Numbered from the stretch's first letter, positions 9,587-21,716 are shown. The stretch is DNA of 64,000 nt from Pochonia chlamydosporia 170 (GCF_001653235.2 NC_035791.1:6138001-6202000); one strand, 5' to 3'. Notes: generated by a model not told the origin, from the sequence alone. Made by a program: numbers and translations.

Positions 9587-12301
9587 TCAGACTCCGTTCA
9601 CCACTGGTGTCGACTCATCGGTTTTATCTAGAGGCTGCGGCTCCATAGAAATATCGCCTTTGACCTCCTCGGGACTAGAGAGACCTGGCTTCAAGAGAGC
9701 AGACCCTCCCGCAACTTTGCCAGCGGCCTTGTTTAGACGACTCTTGTAATCACTGAGGCTCAATTTCTTCTTGACTGGACTAGGGTTTGCAGTGACGCCA
9801 TTGATAGAACCAATACCGAAAGGATTTGACGCGCTTGTAGTTCCAAATGGTGACATCGCTGTCGAACTTGCGGCCGATAGTGGAGTAGCCGATGCCGATG
9901 CTGCCAGTCCCGAATTGTCAAACGCTGGTACTGGAGGAAGTTGTACACGAAGGTCCGGCGTCCTCAGCTTCCCGGGTTCTGTGTGCGTGGTCCCATTCAA
10001 CCCCAAGCCCTGAGTGGCTTCAGCCATGTTTGTGTCAGTCGTCTGAGAGGTTGGCGAAGTCACATCAGAGCCATTGCTGGCAACTGAAGGTCGGTGCTCT
10101 CCAGTGGGTGAGTCCAGATCCATGGTCGAAACAGTCGACGGCGGGCCAGCCAGGCAGCCTATTTTCCGTTCCTCATCGGTGATGCGGCATCGGTATCGGC
10201 TCGCCATTAGACGCTTCGAGAGTGAGATGATCCTCTTCTTCACCGGGGTGGGATTGCAGGATTCACTTATCCAATGGCCCTCAACTGGATCAGTCTGGAC
10301 AGCCGCATCACAATACGTCGCACGTGGACCCGTCGATGTCTGCCTAGACTCTGGGGCAGACTGATAGGGTTTGCTTGGTATCTTTGGAAACCCGACGCTT
10401 GGAGACCTCGCGCTAGCTGGTGATCCGGACTTGCTTCGAGTCGTGCCTGCATCAACATAATGTCCAGGCGGGCCGGCTGAGCCATTCCTCGACTTTGACT
10501 TTACCGATGAAATTGTGCCATCAGAGACACGCTTCTTCTTCCGCGGTGGTTGCTGTTGTTCCATTCGACGAAATGAATCCTCCACCATGGCCACCTTTCT
10601 CTTGTCCCTATCAGTTGGCTCTGTTAAGATTCCCAGTTGATCAAAGGAACCGACTGGTGTTCGATCTCGGCTCGGAGGTTTGCTACGCGACCCGCCTTCA
10701 ACCTTGACTTCATCAACTACCTCATCAAGATGGCCTTCACTAGCTGCCCTACTGTTGGTGGCATGACCAGTGCTTGTAGGAGAAATGGTGTGATTGCGGC
10801 CCTTTCGCGACTTCTTCTTCCCTGCCTTGGTCTGATGTTTACCAAATAGGTATTGCCGGTGGAACCGAGCAAAGGCACAGTTGTTCTCGAGATCGCAGGC
10901 ACAGCCTCCATATTCGGATAACATCCGATCGATCCAATTGGAGATTGCTGTATATTCGGCCGAGTCCAATTCCGGCTCGTCTTGCGCTGCAGTATCGTCA
11001 TCGCTCAATCCCAGCAAATGCAGCCATCTGTCGCGCACACTCTTCTCAAGTCGGAAATCCCAGGGTAGTGTGATTTGCTCAGCAGCCGGTATGTACCGGT
11101 CGCTGACAAGCCAAAAGTGGTAATCTGAGCCACCAGACAGATAAGTATCCAGTTGCGCATTTGGTTTGCAGCTTCTTCGCACATATCTCGCCAAAGAGCC
11201 TTCTTTTCTTGTGTCAATGTACAGCGGCAGGCTAGGGTGGAAGAAGACAAATGGAAGGGGACTTGAGAGGTCAGCCCAGAAGTTTGAAGGATCCGCGCAA
11301 TAGTCCTTTTGGAAGCCAATTTCGCCATTCAACTCAATCAACGGAACATCCTTTTCGATTGGTGCCGTTGATTCGATACAGCGCCATCGAAGGGTCGTTC
11401 CAGGCTCCACTGTTCGAGATGTGTCCTTGACCTTGAGCTTTGGCTTCGTCTGGTCCACATTTGGTGGTTCGTCTTGGAAGACTTCTGCGCGAGTCCTGCC
11501 CACCTCTTGCTTCATCGCATCGGGATCTCGCAGCCATCTTGACAGCGCAGTGGGAATGGCAAGGCTCGCAAAAGCATTGCTATGTGTATCGGGCACCTCC
11601 TGTTCATTATAGAGTGTATAGAAGCCGGCAGAGTAGTGGTGAATTTGAAAATCGTTGGGAAGGTCAGGAGGTGTTGTGGCGGGGCTCGGAGGATGGGCAG
11701 GGTTCGCTCGGGAGTTTTGGCCGTACGAAGGACTTCGCTTCGACGGTTGGGAGCTGATGGAATGTGAAGGACGGTGGGAGGATTTCGCTTTCTTGGAAGA
11801 AGGGGGAGGAGGGCTGCCTAGTTTGTTGCCATTTTCGGGGTGGCCGTTTATTTGCAAGTCGTTCGGCTTAGGCTTCCTTTTGGCGCCCTTGCTTGGAGGT
11901 CGCTTCGCCTTCTTGTCCAAGGACTCGGGTTGTGTTGCCAGTATGGCGTTGGCATTTCGTAACCGAAGGGTTCGCTCGATGGCTTTTTGTCGGTCTAAGG
12001 GTCGGGGTTTGCATTCTGCGCAGGAGTGGGCAAAGTCCTCCCGGATTGCCTCCTCTCTATTGTCGGGGTAGAAGCAATCAATGTGCTGCCAAGTATCGCA
12101 CGTCTCGCAGTAGATTGTGTTTCCGTCATCGTCAGAGAAGTTGCAAATACACTTGATTGTGTAAGGCTCTTCCTCTACCTGCTCTACGGTCGGGGCAATT
12201 GGTACCGGGTCATTCTTGACCACCACGTCCCCTGGCGCAGCAAGTACAGTCTGACTAGGAAGTGGTGCCTGCGTCGACGGCGGCGCGGGCGTGTCTGTCA
12301 T
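9587..12301 (-). CDS. PHD finger and SET domain protein, SET3/MLL5 type
   Basis: A single-exon gene on the minus strand of 904 aa, starting at the ATG of MTDTPAPP (the frame extends seven codons upstream only to a GTG). A C4HC3 PHD finger lies at about residues 48-100 (CICNFSDDDGNTIYCETC...HSCAEC); this finger reads methylated histone H3 tails. A basic Ser/Pro-rich linker follows, then a SET domain at ~300-450. Its core motif reads RRSCKPNA rather than the NHSC of active methyltransferases, as in yeast Set3 and MLL5, so methylation activity is doubtful. The C-terminal ~450 residues are disordered and Ser/Pro-rich. Yeast Set3 is the scaffold of an Hos2-containing deacetylase complex that represses transcription; the same role is inferred here. 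Set3-type proteins can affect silent metabolite clusters, but no link to the NRPS locus is shown. Confidence 0.9.
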   Translation of the reverse strand: MTDTPAPPSTQAPLPSQTVLAAPGDVVVKNDPVPIAPTVEQVEEEPYTIKCICNFSDDDGNTIYCETCDTWQHIDCFYPDNREEAIREDFAHSCAECKPRPLDRQKAIERTLRLRNANAILATQPESLDKKAKRPPSKGAKRKPKPNDLQINGHPENGNKLGSPPPPSSKKAKSSHRPSHSISSQPSKRSPSYGQNSRANPAHPPSPATTPPDLPNDFQIHHYSAGFYTLYNEQEVPDTHSNAFASLAIPTALSRWLRDPDAMKQEVGRTRAEVFQDEPPNVDQTKPKLKVKDTSRTVEPGTTLRWRCIESTAPIEKDVPLIELNGEIGFQKDYCADPSNFWADLSSPLPFVFFHPSLPLYIDTRKEGSLARYVRRSCKPNAQLDTYLSGGSDYHFWLVSDRYIPAAEQITLPWDFRLEKSVRDRWLHLLGLSDDDTAAQDEPELDSAEYTAISNWIDRMLSEYGGCACDLENNCAFARFHRQYLFGKHQTKAGKKKSRKGRNHTISPTSTGHATNSRAASEGHLDEVVDEVKVEGGSRSKPPSRDRTPVGSFDQLGILTEPTDRDKRKVAMVEDSFRRMEQQQPPRKKKRVSDGTISSVKSKSRNGSAGPPGHYVDAGTTRSKSGSPASARSPSVGFPKIPSKPYQSAPESRQTSTGPRATYCDAAVQTDPVEGHWISESCNPTPVKKRIISLSKRLMASRYRCRITDEERKIGCLAGPPSTVSTMDLDSPTGEHRPSVASNGSDVTSPTSQTTDTNMAEATQGLGLNGTTHTEPGKLRTPDLRVQLPPVPAFDNSGLAASASATPLSAASSTAMSPFGTTSASNPFGIGSINGVTANPSPVKKKLSLSDYKSRLNKAAGKVAGGSALLKPGLSSPEEVKGDISMEPQPLDKTDESTPVVNGV

Positions 12302-13130
12302 AATCTGAAAGGAGATTCTCACGAGGGAGTTGGCGTGGAAAGGCGTGAGCGAGAAGTTAAAAAGATTAGGGTCGCGGTCTTGAGGGCATGACGCCGCCTG
12401 TGTGAAGAGGCGCGCCCGCGGTGTTGTGGAAGGACAGCGCCGCGATGATCAAGATTATGCAGCCTGTCGCGTATATTCTTGTAAGGGCCGTATCCTTGCG
12501 ATCAAGGTGCCGACGATTGAAAGTGAACCCCTGAGTGTGTCAAGCGAATACAGGGTCGACTGGTGTGTCCAGTTCGAGGCGTTGGCAAGAAGGGCAGCAA
12601 CGCAACGGCTTGTCGAGGTGAAAAAGTAGCCGAACTGACCAATCTCGTCGTCGTCTAGAGTGAGGAAGCACCGTCTCTTCAGCCCGTTGAGCGGTGGTGG
12701 TGGACGAGATGCGTCGTAAAAGTCTTTCTCGAACCCGAGGAGGGACTGTCAGGACAGTTTTCGAGGAGGCAACGGCGCGCGGTGTCGATGGCGCGTAGAG
12801 TCAGGGGGTTGCGCAGCGGCGAATATACAAAAGAAAAGCGAGAATTAGGACCAGAAATAACCGCCGAGTAAAATCGAGAGAGTCCGGTTTATTAAATCGC
12901 GTCGTGCAGTCGGGCAAACGAAGGGGACGATGAAGGTGTGTGTGCGAGAGGAAGAGAGGGAGAGACAAATCGTGGGCTGGACAGGGACGAGGATGGGGAT
13001 TTGGGGGGAGGAGCGGATGGGCAATGAAAGGTCTGGTAGCAGGATGGGGAAAGAGCGACCGCCGCAGACCCAAAACACTTGAGCATCTTTTTTGGGGGAA
13101 GGGCGACGGCGGCGCTGGGACAGGAAAATT

Positions 13131-13165
13131 GGCAGATGGCAGATGGCAGATGGCAGATGGCAGAT
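13131..13165. repeat. Heptamer tandem repeat, five copies
   Basis: Five perfect copies of GGCAGAT in a row. It lies outside any supported gene, so slippage here could vary in length between strains. Confidence 0.95.
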
Positions 13166-13430
13166 GGGGACTGGACTGAACACTGGACTTGGCCGCAGAG
13201 GCTCAAGGGCTCTACCATGCTCAGCCAGGCTACCAGCACTAGTTCACTGCTTCCTACTAACCAGGCAGCTGGCCCATGATTGATGGACAGGCGCGGCTGC
13301 TGTTATGGGGGCTGGGCGTGAGGACTCTGCTTGGTATTCACCAAAACGGCACTGGCGGACCCATGAGAAAGGGCAGCTCTGGCGGATGGTGCTGGACCAA
13401 GGCCAGGTCAGGTCATGGTCGCTGCTTGTC

Positions 13431-13450
13431 TGGTCTGGTCTGGTCTGGTC
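13431..13450. repeat. TGGTC tandem repeat, four copies
   Basis: Four perfect copies of the pentamer TGGTC, preceded by a partial copy. It is 270 bp from the GGCAGAT repeat, in the same gene-poor stretch. Confidence 0.9.
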
Positions 13451-13984
13451 AACTGGTCCCAGCCAGTCCAGTTGAGCGAACGTTGAACTTAGCGCAGACT
13501 TGAGGGAGGGACCCAGCCAAGGACATGACGCTACGACATGCCGAGCGCAGAAAAGGCCAGCGAGACACTGGACGAGACCGGCACACTAGACTCATCATGT
13601 GGAAGCATCTGGTCTCACCATGTCTGTTCTTTGAATTTAATTTTGCTTCTTCTTTCGATATTTTTGGCTGGTGTCGGAGGTCATGGAGCTCACTCGACGT
13701 TTGTTCAGAGTCACCAGCCAACAACAAACCACCAGGCTGGAGTAACAGAGCTGCAGGTGCCCAGGATCGGATGCTTGTTTGGTCTTGACAGATCATGAAG
13801 GTTTGCATGGGTACCAAACCAGAGGAAACATCAGAATAGCGAGAGACCTGGTCAATTTACCTGAGCAGCACGGAGTACCATGGGCCAGTTACAGCAGGCA
13901 ATCAACGCCTCCCAGTCGACCTTGCATCACAAGTGCATCAAACACATTAGCAGCCATGATCCCGTTACAGCTCAGCTTGCCATC

Positions 13985-14002
13985 CCAGGTCCAGGTCCAG
14001 GT
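13985..14002. repeat. CCAGGT tandem repeat, three copies
   Basis: Three near-perfect copies of a CCAGGT hexamer (the last copy shifts into CCAGGTT). It is a minor low-complexity tract. Confidence 0.7.
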
Positions 14003-14402
14003 TCGTTACTCCGAAGTCCAGCAGAGTCTGATACGAATATTTACCGAGTGCATTTACAGTGCAGCTGCACATTCAATAAAACGAACCAACATGCACAACA
14101 AAAGCGAGGCAGCATCACGCAGCATGGGACACTGCAAAAGCCCATGTCCCTAACTTGCCTTGCACCACCAAGATCTCTGACTGCCTCCAGGCTCTACCCA
14201 ACACCATCTTGTCATCGCGATGTCATGATATGATCATCCATGTTGCCCACAAAATATCCACAACGGTCAACAGCAAAGCCTGCTCGATTGTGACTGACTA
14301 CGTTCTTCTCCTCGTAATGTACGGAAGCTCGGTACGCCGTCGAGTTGATGTGATCCACGACTCGAGTTGGTGGCCGCAAAAAAAGTGCCGTTCGAGTACC
14401 TA

Positions 14403-14445
14403 TGTGCGTTTGAGTGCGAGTGTGTGCGCGTGTGTGCGTGTCTCT
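14403..14445. repeat. GT-rich low-complexity tract
   Basis: An irregular GTGTG/TGCG-rich run. It produces spurious open frames on both strands. Confidence 0.7.
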
Positions 14446-17400
14446 CTTCGAGATAGGATGGGGTGTGTGCCAGGCCAGCCACCTGCGGAGGCAGGTTCCC
14501 AGGCAAAGCCAACAAATGGAAAGAAGAAGGGAAAGAGTGAGAAGAAAGGGCGAGGAAAAAAAAAACCAGCTGGCAGAGGCGTCGCTGCTGATTGGCGCTA
14601 AGCCTAACTGCGAATGGCGGTGGGCTCATGGACTCGTTATGAGTGGACGCGCAAAGCGGGTCAATGTGCTTATCGTGTTGTTGCCTGAGGTATTAACTGC
14701 AGGCTCACGTTGCCGCGAACGGGGCGAGAGGTGAACTCCAGCCAGACTGGGACTGGACTGGACTCTGACGCACTCCACCATCCCCTGCTCAAGCAAGTCT
14801 TGGTCTTGGCCTCGGTGCTATGAATGTGTCTGGTCCCTCGCTCGCTCTGGCTGACACCAACAGGTCAAGAGTGTCCATGCCGCCATGTCATGTCTTGTGG
14901 CCAGTCACCCGAAAGGTGGAGCTGCATAGCAAGCAGACTCGGAACACGGTAAACCCTCTGCTCCCCTCTGCTGAGATGTCAACGGGCCAAGAAGAGGAGA
15001 GCAATGAGGGCACAATAAATGGGGCCTGCAGGCATGTCCCAGCACCGCATTGCAAGTGGAGTCCGAATGCAGCATTGCGTGTGCCTGGGCTTCAAGAAGC
15101 ACACATCTCAGAACTGCGCACCAACAGCAACAGCTTCTGTTGACAAGGGTCGTGTCTGGGATGCTGCCCTGTGCATTGCTTGTTCTGATGGCTTGCTGGA
15201 GCCGACGACTGGTCGTGTTGGCAATGCACTTGATCACCTCCCCTCTCCCTCATCCCTCATCACTCAGCTCTCTCAATTTCCTCACACCATTTTCCACGAC
15301 CCGTTCGCGACAGTTGCCATTTCTCTACCAAGTTTGCTGACTTCTAGGAACCGAGAGCAATGCTAGGCTGACTATTCCTGTCCTTGTCCGAGTCCGACTT
15401 GAACCCATCGCTACCCTCCGAGTTCGCATTCTGTCCGGTCCTCCAAGAACTCGTGATTTTGGCTACGGGTGAGCCAGCCACCACTTGCTATAACGACACA
15501 CGTCTGATGTACGCCGTGTTACATGGATCATATCGAGTCCGAACGAGATGAAGACCAAGGTTCGAGGCGATAATAGATGAACCAGGAGCACTGCGGACAC
15601 AGTTGTGAACCGATGTTGTTGACCCAAGCCTCTACTATCATTGCGCTCAGTCCACGACTCCATCTCGTAACAAACCAGCCGACCTATCGGCACGTTATAT
15701 TATGAAGTGTTTGTATCTGGCCAAGTTTACTCTAGTAGCGACCCATCAGAGTCAACGCATCTCTTGCCGTATCTTGCCGTGAACCACCGTCTGCAACCTA
15801 GAAAAGTGTCACAGGGAGTCACATGAAACGCGACCTGCGAAAAGCGAAAAAAAAGAAAATTATACCCAAAGTTACAAACATCTTCACAGCGCCGCTTTCC
15901 TAAGAAAGCAGATGCATGTAAATTGACTGTATCTAGGTAGGTACCCAGGTATTAAAATGGCGTGGTAAGAGAAAAGTGCATTGTCAGAACGTAATGCCAA
16001 ATTGTCAGAAGAGCAATCCAGGCCGTCAGCCACCGAGTCCTTGCCATAATCCCCCCATCCTTGTGGTTGGGGTAGTTGCTAGCATTGATACGTCTCAACG
16101 TGAAACCGAAATAACTGTTCTCCTTCATGCCACGGTCAAAGACCGCGCCCACAATGGAAAATCAAAAATTGCGCCCCCAATGGCCCCGAAGGACAATTGA
16201 GCAGAGGACGACTCCGCGATGTGCAATGCAGGCCTCCTTCACTAGTATCCCGTGTTCATGATCTCGGGACACTGGAACAAGGTAAGTATGAAGAAGAAAG
16301 GAAAGAAAAAGATGAAAAAGCGGGAGACGAAGCAGAAATTATATACTGGGAAGCAGGTGGTCAGTGCGTCTTCTCGTCCTGAGAGATCAGGGGCCAAGGC
16401 AGGTACGGCTGAGTGGGTGCCTGCTGCTGCCTGGGGGTGGAAATTGCGCTCAGCGATTTGAATGGTCGAGACTTTCGCTTGCGATTCTGGTCATTTCGTT
16501 TTGTCTTTCTGCTGTCGGATGGATTTCAGTTCACGGGATTGGAGCATGTATGTTTCTGCAGAGTCCGGAAGCACGGCCGTCTGCAGCATCCTGTGCTTAC
16601 AATTTGGTGAATCAGCATTTGGCGTAAAGGCGCTGTCTCTTCATCTGTCTTCTGCCCGGAAGTCTTCCGATCCTCTTGAATCGTTCCGAACAAATCATGG
16701 CATTTCTTTTGGGGTGAATCATGTATGAACGGCTCTGTGCATTTTCAACAATGGCGAGATGAGCAATCTTGCAACTCTGCACGGAATGGACACAGGGGCA
16801 AAGTTCACACAAGAAATGTTCCTCGAGTTGCCTTTCCGGCCGAAATGAGAGTGTTTCTCTGCCGCAGTGCTAGGTGTTTGATGTCAATTGTCGACAAGCC
16901 TACGTCACCGATGCCCTTGCTCTGAAGTCAAGAGTGTCCAAATGTAGAATCCTTTGACAACAATCTCGTCACCGCTGTTATTGCAAGCTAGCAAGGTTGC
17001 AGTACCTCTTCCATGCGTTTGAATGTCAATATTTTTACACGTTGTAATTGGATGAGATTGCCGTCTTCTGTCTGTGAGGCGGGTGAGGCCTGAGAATTGT
17101 AGATTTTCAAACCTTGGTATAGGGTGTGTTGGTTTGAGACACTGTTACACTCTTGAGTATGGTAATTTTTGGGACAAGTCAAGTCGACGGTTCGCCAGGT
17201 AAAGTAAATGAAATTCTACGAGAGCTGTGTCATATTACTACCGAGTTATTCAAGGCGAAGAGCTTGTGGTGTGGTAGTATTTCGTCTTGTACTTCATGTT
17301 GAATGCTCCAGTATGGACGGTTGCCGAAGACTTTTGGTCAGTTGACTGGTGGCGTACGAGTATTGAGTGGAACAGCAAAGCACAGAGCACAAAATCGAAT

Positions 17401-17906
17401 TGTCACATAAGTATGTGATATGAACTCTGTTTGCTTGTATTTAAAAATTTCCAAATAGCTACTTTGCGCAATATATTCGTAGGCGAGGTGTGTCAAGTTG
17501 ATTTATTTCACCAATACTTTGTTCCTGAAGACTGATGAAATGTCATGGACAGCCTCTGAGCTAGAGGCAGAAGCACCAATCAGCATAAAAAAGCGGAGCA
17601 CGGACCCATCATTCACCACACCGGTCCCATGACGCACTGGTTTGCCCCAGCCAAAAACCGCCCTCTGGTCGCCCCAACCGCCCCAGTCCCAGCCCAGTCG
17701 TAGCCACTCGCAGCCAGTCAAGTGCCACCCACTCCAGTCAGACCTCCGCTGCCGTCATCTCTCGCCTTGATCGCAACGAGCCTCGCCAGCGATATTCCAT
17801 CACCGAAGACCGAGCGTACGCTATCAAAAAGAACACATCTGCCGCCTTTCAACGAAGAAAGCGTAGAAGCGGCCGTTTGTCGCCATCGCATCGTCTGCCA
17901 GCAAAA

Positions 17907-18609
17907 ATGAAATTCTCCGTCGCTGTCTTGCCCGCCCTTCTGGCACCGTCGACTGCCCGGAGTATCTTCGGTGGCGATGCCCAAAAGGCCATCACTCATA
18001 ATGACGATTTGAAGATTCCCGGAGAGTCGCCGTTGGAGCACTGTCCCGATAGGAAGAGCGAGGGCTTTATTGAGATTAACAGCGTGGATCTGGTCCCGAA
18101 CCCGCCTGCTGCGTATGTGTTTTCCCCTCACGACTGGTATCCTCCACCGGCCGTCGGTTTGACCAGCCGTATGTAAACAGATAAACTGACTGACATCGTG
18201 TCAATAGTGGCAAGGAACTCGTCATCAAGGCAAACGGAACTGTCAAGAAGACTATCGAGGAAGGCGCATACATCGATCTTGTTGTCAAGTACGGACTCAT
18301 TAGACTGCTCAAGACTAGAGCCGACCTGTGTGAGCAGATGGGAGAAGTCGATCTGAAATGCCCCGTCGAGCCTGGTGACAGAGTCATCACAAAGACTGTT
18401 GAACTTCCCAAGGAGATCCCACCCGTAAGTGTCATGGCTCTCCATTGAATTTGGGACTCTAGTTGGGCTGGGCTTTGCTAACTTGGGGATAGGGCACCTA
18501 TAACGTTGAGGCCGACGTCTTCACCCGTGACGGAGAAAGAATCACCTGCTTGACTGCTAGTGTCAAGTTCAACCTCCCTGGAATGGACTTCCTCGGCGGC
18601 GAGTTGTAA
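17907..18609 (+). CDS. ML-domain phosphatidylglycerol/phosphatidylinositol transfer protein (NPC2-like)
   Basis: Three exons: 17907-18112, 18208-18424 and 18493-18609, giving 179 aa. Introns are GTATGT...CAATAG and GTAAGT...GATAG, and both keep the frame. The start at MKFSVAV opens a signal peptide of ~17 residues. The mature part is one ML (MD-2-related lipid-recognition) domain with the expected cysteines (EHCPD, ADLCEQ, LKCPVE, ITCLTA) and the motifs KYGLIRLL and IPPGTYNV. This family binds sterols or phospholipids in the vacuole lumen or secretory route and hands them to membranes, as NPC2 does with NPC1. The C-terminal tail (MDFLGGEL) is slightly longer than in other fungi I can recall. 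It is convergent with the V-ATPase F gene. Confidence 0.94.
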
Positions 18610-19078
18610 TGGGAGACTGGCAATGTGCCATAATAGACGTTAGTGTGTTACGCGACACTTCGTATGTTATTTGATGATGGGTTTTATTTTGCTTTCCTTC
18701 CATGTCATGCAATCGATTTCCATGCTCTTGTTTTCAGACGGCATCCATTGGTATATCGGGCGATATATTTGACGAGTTTTTATGTTACGGCACTGTTTTG
18801 ATGTTTCATTCGACTTTTTGGCACAACTCCAAGACTGCGGTAATTCTGTTGAATCATAAACCCAAACTGGTACTATTTTTCTGTTGAGGCAAATCAACAA
18901 CGCGGCCATACATCTACCTCTAGCATACAAGCCTTTGCATTCAATACATGATACATCTTAAGCTGTCTAATGCGCAATGTGCAACATGCTCCTCGCTTTC
19001 GTCGCCAGCCTGGCCATATGATCGTGTTCCCAGCTGTACGTAGCCTCTTCCTCTATCCGCCTGCTCTGCGGGTCAGGA
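18610..19078. other. Convergent 3' intergenic region
   Basis: About 470 AT-rich bp between the NPC2-like gene and the V-ATPase subunit gene. No gene is seen. Confidence 0.5.
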
Positions 19079-19637
19079 CTACTCGCCAAACAGGCGACGA
19101 ACCCGTCTCAGTACACTATCTTTCTCTGGATCGTATGGATGGTCCTTGCTCGGAATTTCCAGGACGGTAGGGAAAGCGGCGGTATATGTATCAATTCGGT
19201 GCCGTATCCGGTCCGCAATCTACCACATTATCAGTTGATGGAATGCCAAATGAACATGATCTTGTTTATATAATGTGCTCTACTAACGTGTTGGTTTATC
19301 AAGACGATACCCACGTCCTTTCGATCCTGCGTAAACCGGTCAAAGGCGGATTCGATGGCAGCAGTGTCGGTTTTGCTATCCACGACCAGGAAGTTCTTTT
19401 GGGAATCGGCGCCAGCTGTGACGTGCTATACATGATATTCAGCTTATAGGCTCTCGCTGCCCCGTTGCAACAGACTCCAAACTTACGCCGATACCTGCTA
19501 GTAGCAAGCCCGTCACCGAGTCCTGGCTACGTCAGCCGTGTTTCAATCCAAGGCGATGTGTCTCCGGCATGGGAGCTTACCTCATCGCCGATGACGGCGA
19601 GGAACTCCCGGTTCTTGAAATCTGCTTGGTTGGCCAT
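19079..19637 (-). CDS. VMA7: V-type proton ATPase subunit F
   Basis: Four exons on the minus strand: 19637-19581, 19522-19487, 19425-19288 and 19219-19079. They total 124 codons (123 aa), the usual family length. The gene is easy to miss because its largest exon is only ~140 bp. Splicing gives the hallmark order [20 protein letters not shown], then [10 protein letters not shown], then [19 protein letters not shown], then [20 protein letters not shown] and a RRVRRLFGE end. Every junction is in frame with a GT donor and AG acceptor. Subunit F sits in the V1 central stalk with subunit D and couples ATP hydrolysis to rotation that acidifies vacuoles. It is divergent from NUR1, with which it shares a 564-bp promoter. 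Confidence 0.96.
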
Positions 19638-20201
19638 GTCGACTCTCGGATGACGACTTGACTGTTGCAATGTTGTGCGTTCGTGGTGAAGCTACAGGTT
19701 GGAGTTGACGATGAGTGCATCTCCACTATGATGGCAGCGCAAGCCCAAGGCAGGCGGTCAACTGACTGCATGCGCTTCAGCAGCGACCAGACATTCATGT
19801 TGCTGCCCCGCACAGGTGAGAGCTCCAGGCACTCGCCTGCTGGAACATAGATCACTTCAGACAAGACAGCTGAAAGGCGAGCGGAGCTGTTCAAGGCACT
19901 AGCTTTCCGCCCAGACCCCTGTTGCTGGGCGCTGAGCTCAAGCTGGGAAATTTGACTAAAAAAAGCTCCCAATGTAAACAATCACCCACTTCACAACCAT
20001 CCATCCATCCCTCTTTTCACGCCTTCAACAAAGGGACACTGCGGCGCAAAACACCTGTGCCTTCGCTTCTGCGCGGCGAGACACGGTCGCACGTCTCCAG
20101 AGCCCAGTCGCCATTTAACCGAATCATAGTCGACGCGCTGATTCTGATTCGTTGGCAGTTTCCTCCTGCTGCCTTCCCTGTTGATAGTGAAGCTTGGCAA
20201 C
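19638..20201. promoter_or_regulatory. Shared promoter region of VMA7 and NUR1
   Basis: A 564-bp spacer between two divergent start codons, so it must carry both promoters. I did not identify a specific regulator site. Confidence 0.5.
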
Positions 20202-21716
20202 ATGCCTCGACTTGTGCGACGACGTCCCCTCTGGGATCGCATCACTTCGATGCTGAACCCGATGGATTTTTTACTGTGGCTGTCGGAGGAGATAGAAACG
20301 AGGGACTGGGACTCGGGGCTGGTCGGCACGCAGCTTGGTCTTGGGCTAAACTTTCTGTTCCTCATTGTGCGTGCGAATTCGGGATCGAAGCAGGCAAGTG
20401 ATGATATTTTCGGCGACGACGGCTCATCTGGTTGGTTGTCGATGCTTGTGAGTCCCTCACGTATTAAAAAAAAAAAAAAACCTTGAATTTTCTTGAGACG
20501 GTCTACTGACGGAGTAGGTTCATAGATTTATCCTCTTTCTTGGGGTTTGATTGCTTTCTCCGTCACCAACGCCGTTTACACCGTTTCGCGAACCAGAAAG
20601 TACAGATTATTTCAAGCGAATGTCGAAGTGAAACCGCCTACAGCCTCCGTCCGACGTGTCAAGGTCCAATCTTCTCCGGTTGCTTCATCGCCGCTGCGCT
20701 TCGTTGCCAATTTGGTTTCTTCAGATTCGGCTGAGTCCAGAGCCCATCCTGACAAGAGTCGTGATGTATGGGAACTTTCTATCTGGGATCCCCTCCCTGT
20801 TTGCATTAGGCTTGCTTGCTTGTTTAGTCCCGGGCATGTGCTTGTTTATTTGATCTTCTTGCCTCTGGCACCGTTAGATCCTCGGCCCAGCGTCACGGTG
20901 TTCAACACCTTGATTATGCAAATTGTCTTGTCTCTGCAGATGATTTTACTATCGTCGAGATATTCACAGCAAGCCAAGGATAGCGCCATTGTCCAGAAAG
21001 AGGTTTTCAACGAATATGACACTAAATTTGTTCAGCCGCGCATCCATCCTTTGGTCAGAGACGTGGGAACGCAAATGTCTGAGGACCAGCCTGCGATTTC
21101 GAGGGAGTTTGTTCAAGTTGGCACGCCGACTACACTCATCAGACGATCGTTCATTTCGCACGGCAATCCACACGTTGATTCTGAGGAACCTACACCCTCC
21201 GTATATAGGTCTAACAGTCCCAGTGTGAGCACTGGCAACGTCATGAAGCCGCAAATGTTCACCCCTGCCACTGCCAGCCGACGATCAGAAATGTTCACCC
21301 CTGCAGTAAGCAGTCACCGGTCATCAGGTCTCCGACATAGCTTGCCGGCGGGCTATACGCCAGTGAACAATACTCCTGCAGCTTATACGCCTGCTCCGCC
21401 TTCGACCGCTACCGTGGGCACATCCACAGGCGTGAACCCGAATTTTGGGGGTAATTTCGGCGTTTACTCACACCAAAAGTCGCCGTTAAAAAAGACTATC
21501 AGTATGGGTGACATGAATAGCGACAACTTCTCGCCGAGGAATTCAAGAGAGATGGCCGCGTACGAGCAGCGTGGCCAGGAACCCCCTAGCAGTCCGACGA
21601 AATATTCGGAGCATAGACGACTCACGGGTACGAATATCAATAGCTCACCCCATCCGTTTGCTAACATGGGTAAACACTCTGCAGCAGAAAGGTTTCCCAA
21701 GAGGTGGCGAGGCTAG
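20202..21716 (+). CDS. NUR1: Nuclear rim protein 1 homologue
   Basis: Two exons, 20202-20447 and 20526-21716, giving 478 aa. The 78-bp intron (GTGAGT...CTGAC...CATAG) contains a run of A. The start MPRLVRRRPLWDRI and the segment NPMDFLLWLSEEIETRDWDS match the conserved Nur1 head. Hydrophobic segments are seen at about residues 45-62, 82-100 (LSWGLIAFSVTNAVY), 160-190 and 200-220. The C-terminal ~250 residues are polar, with repeated Ala/Thr/Pro-rich motifs such as AAYTPAP and MFTPA. In yeast, Nur1 with Lem2/Heh1 tethers rDNA and silent chromatin to the inner nuclear membrane; the same place is expected here. The length fits filamentous-fungal homologues. Confidence 0.9.

Larger units (their letters stand above)
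12302..17906. other. Gene-poor region of 5.6 kb
   Basis: No supported gene was found on either strand. Open frames are short, overlap in several frames and have low-complexity composition. Four short tandem repeats are listed separately. The part near 12.3 kb is the promoter side of the SET3-like gene, and the part near 17.9 kb that of the NPC2-like gene. Long 5' UTRs or a non-coding transcript are possible. Confidence 0.5.

Noticed and set aside
12801..13283. Several 60-115 codon frames
   Set aside because: They come from GC-rich and repeat sequence, are open in many frames at once and show no protein features.
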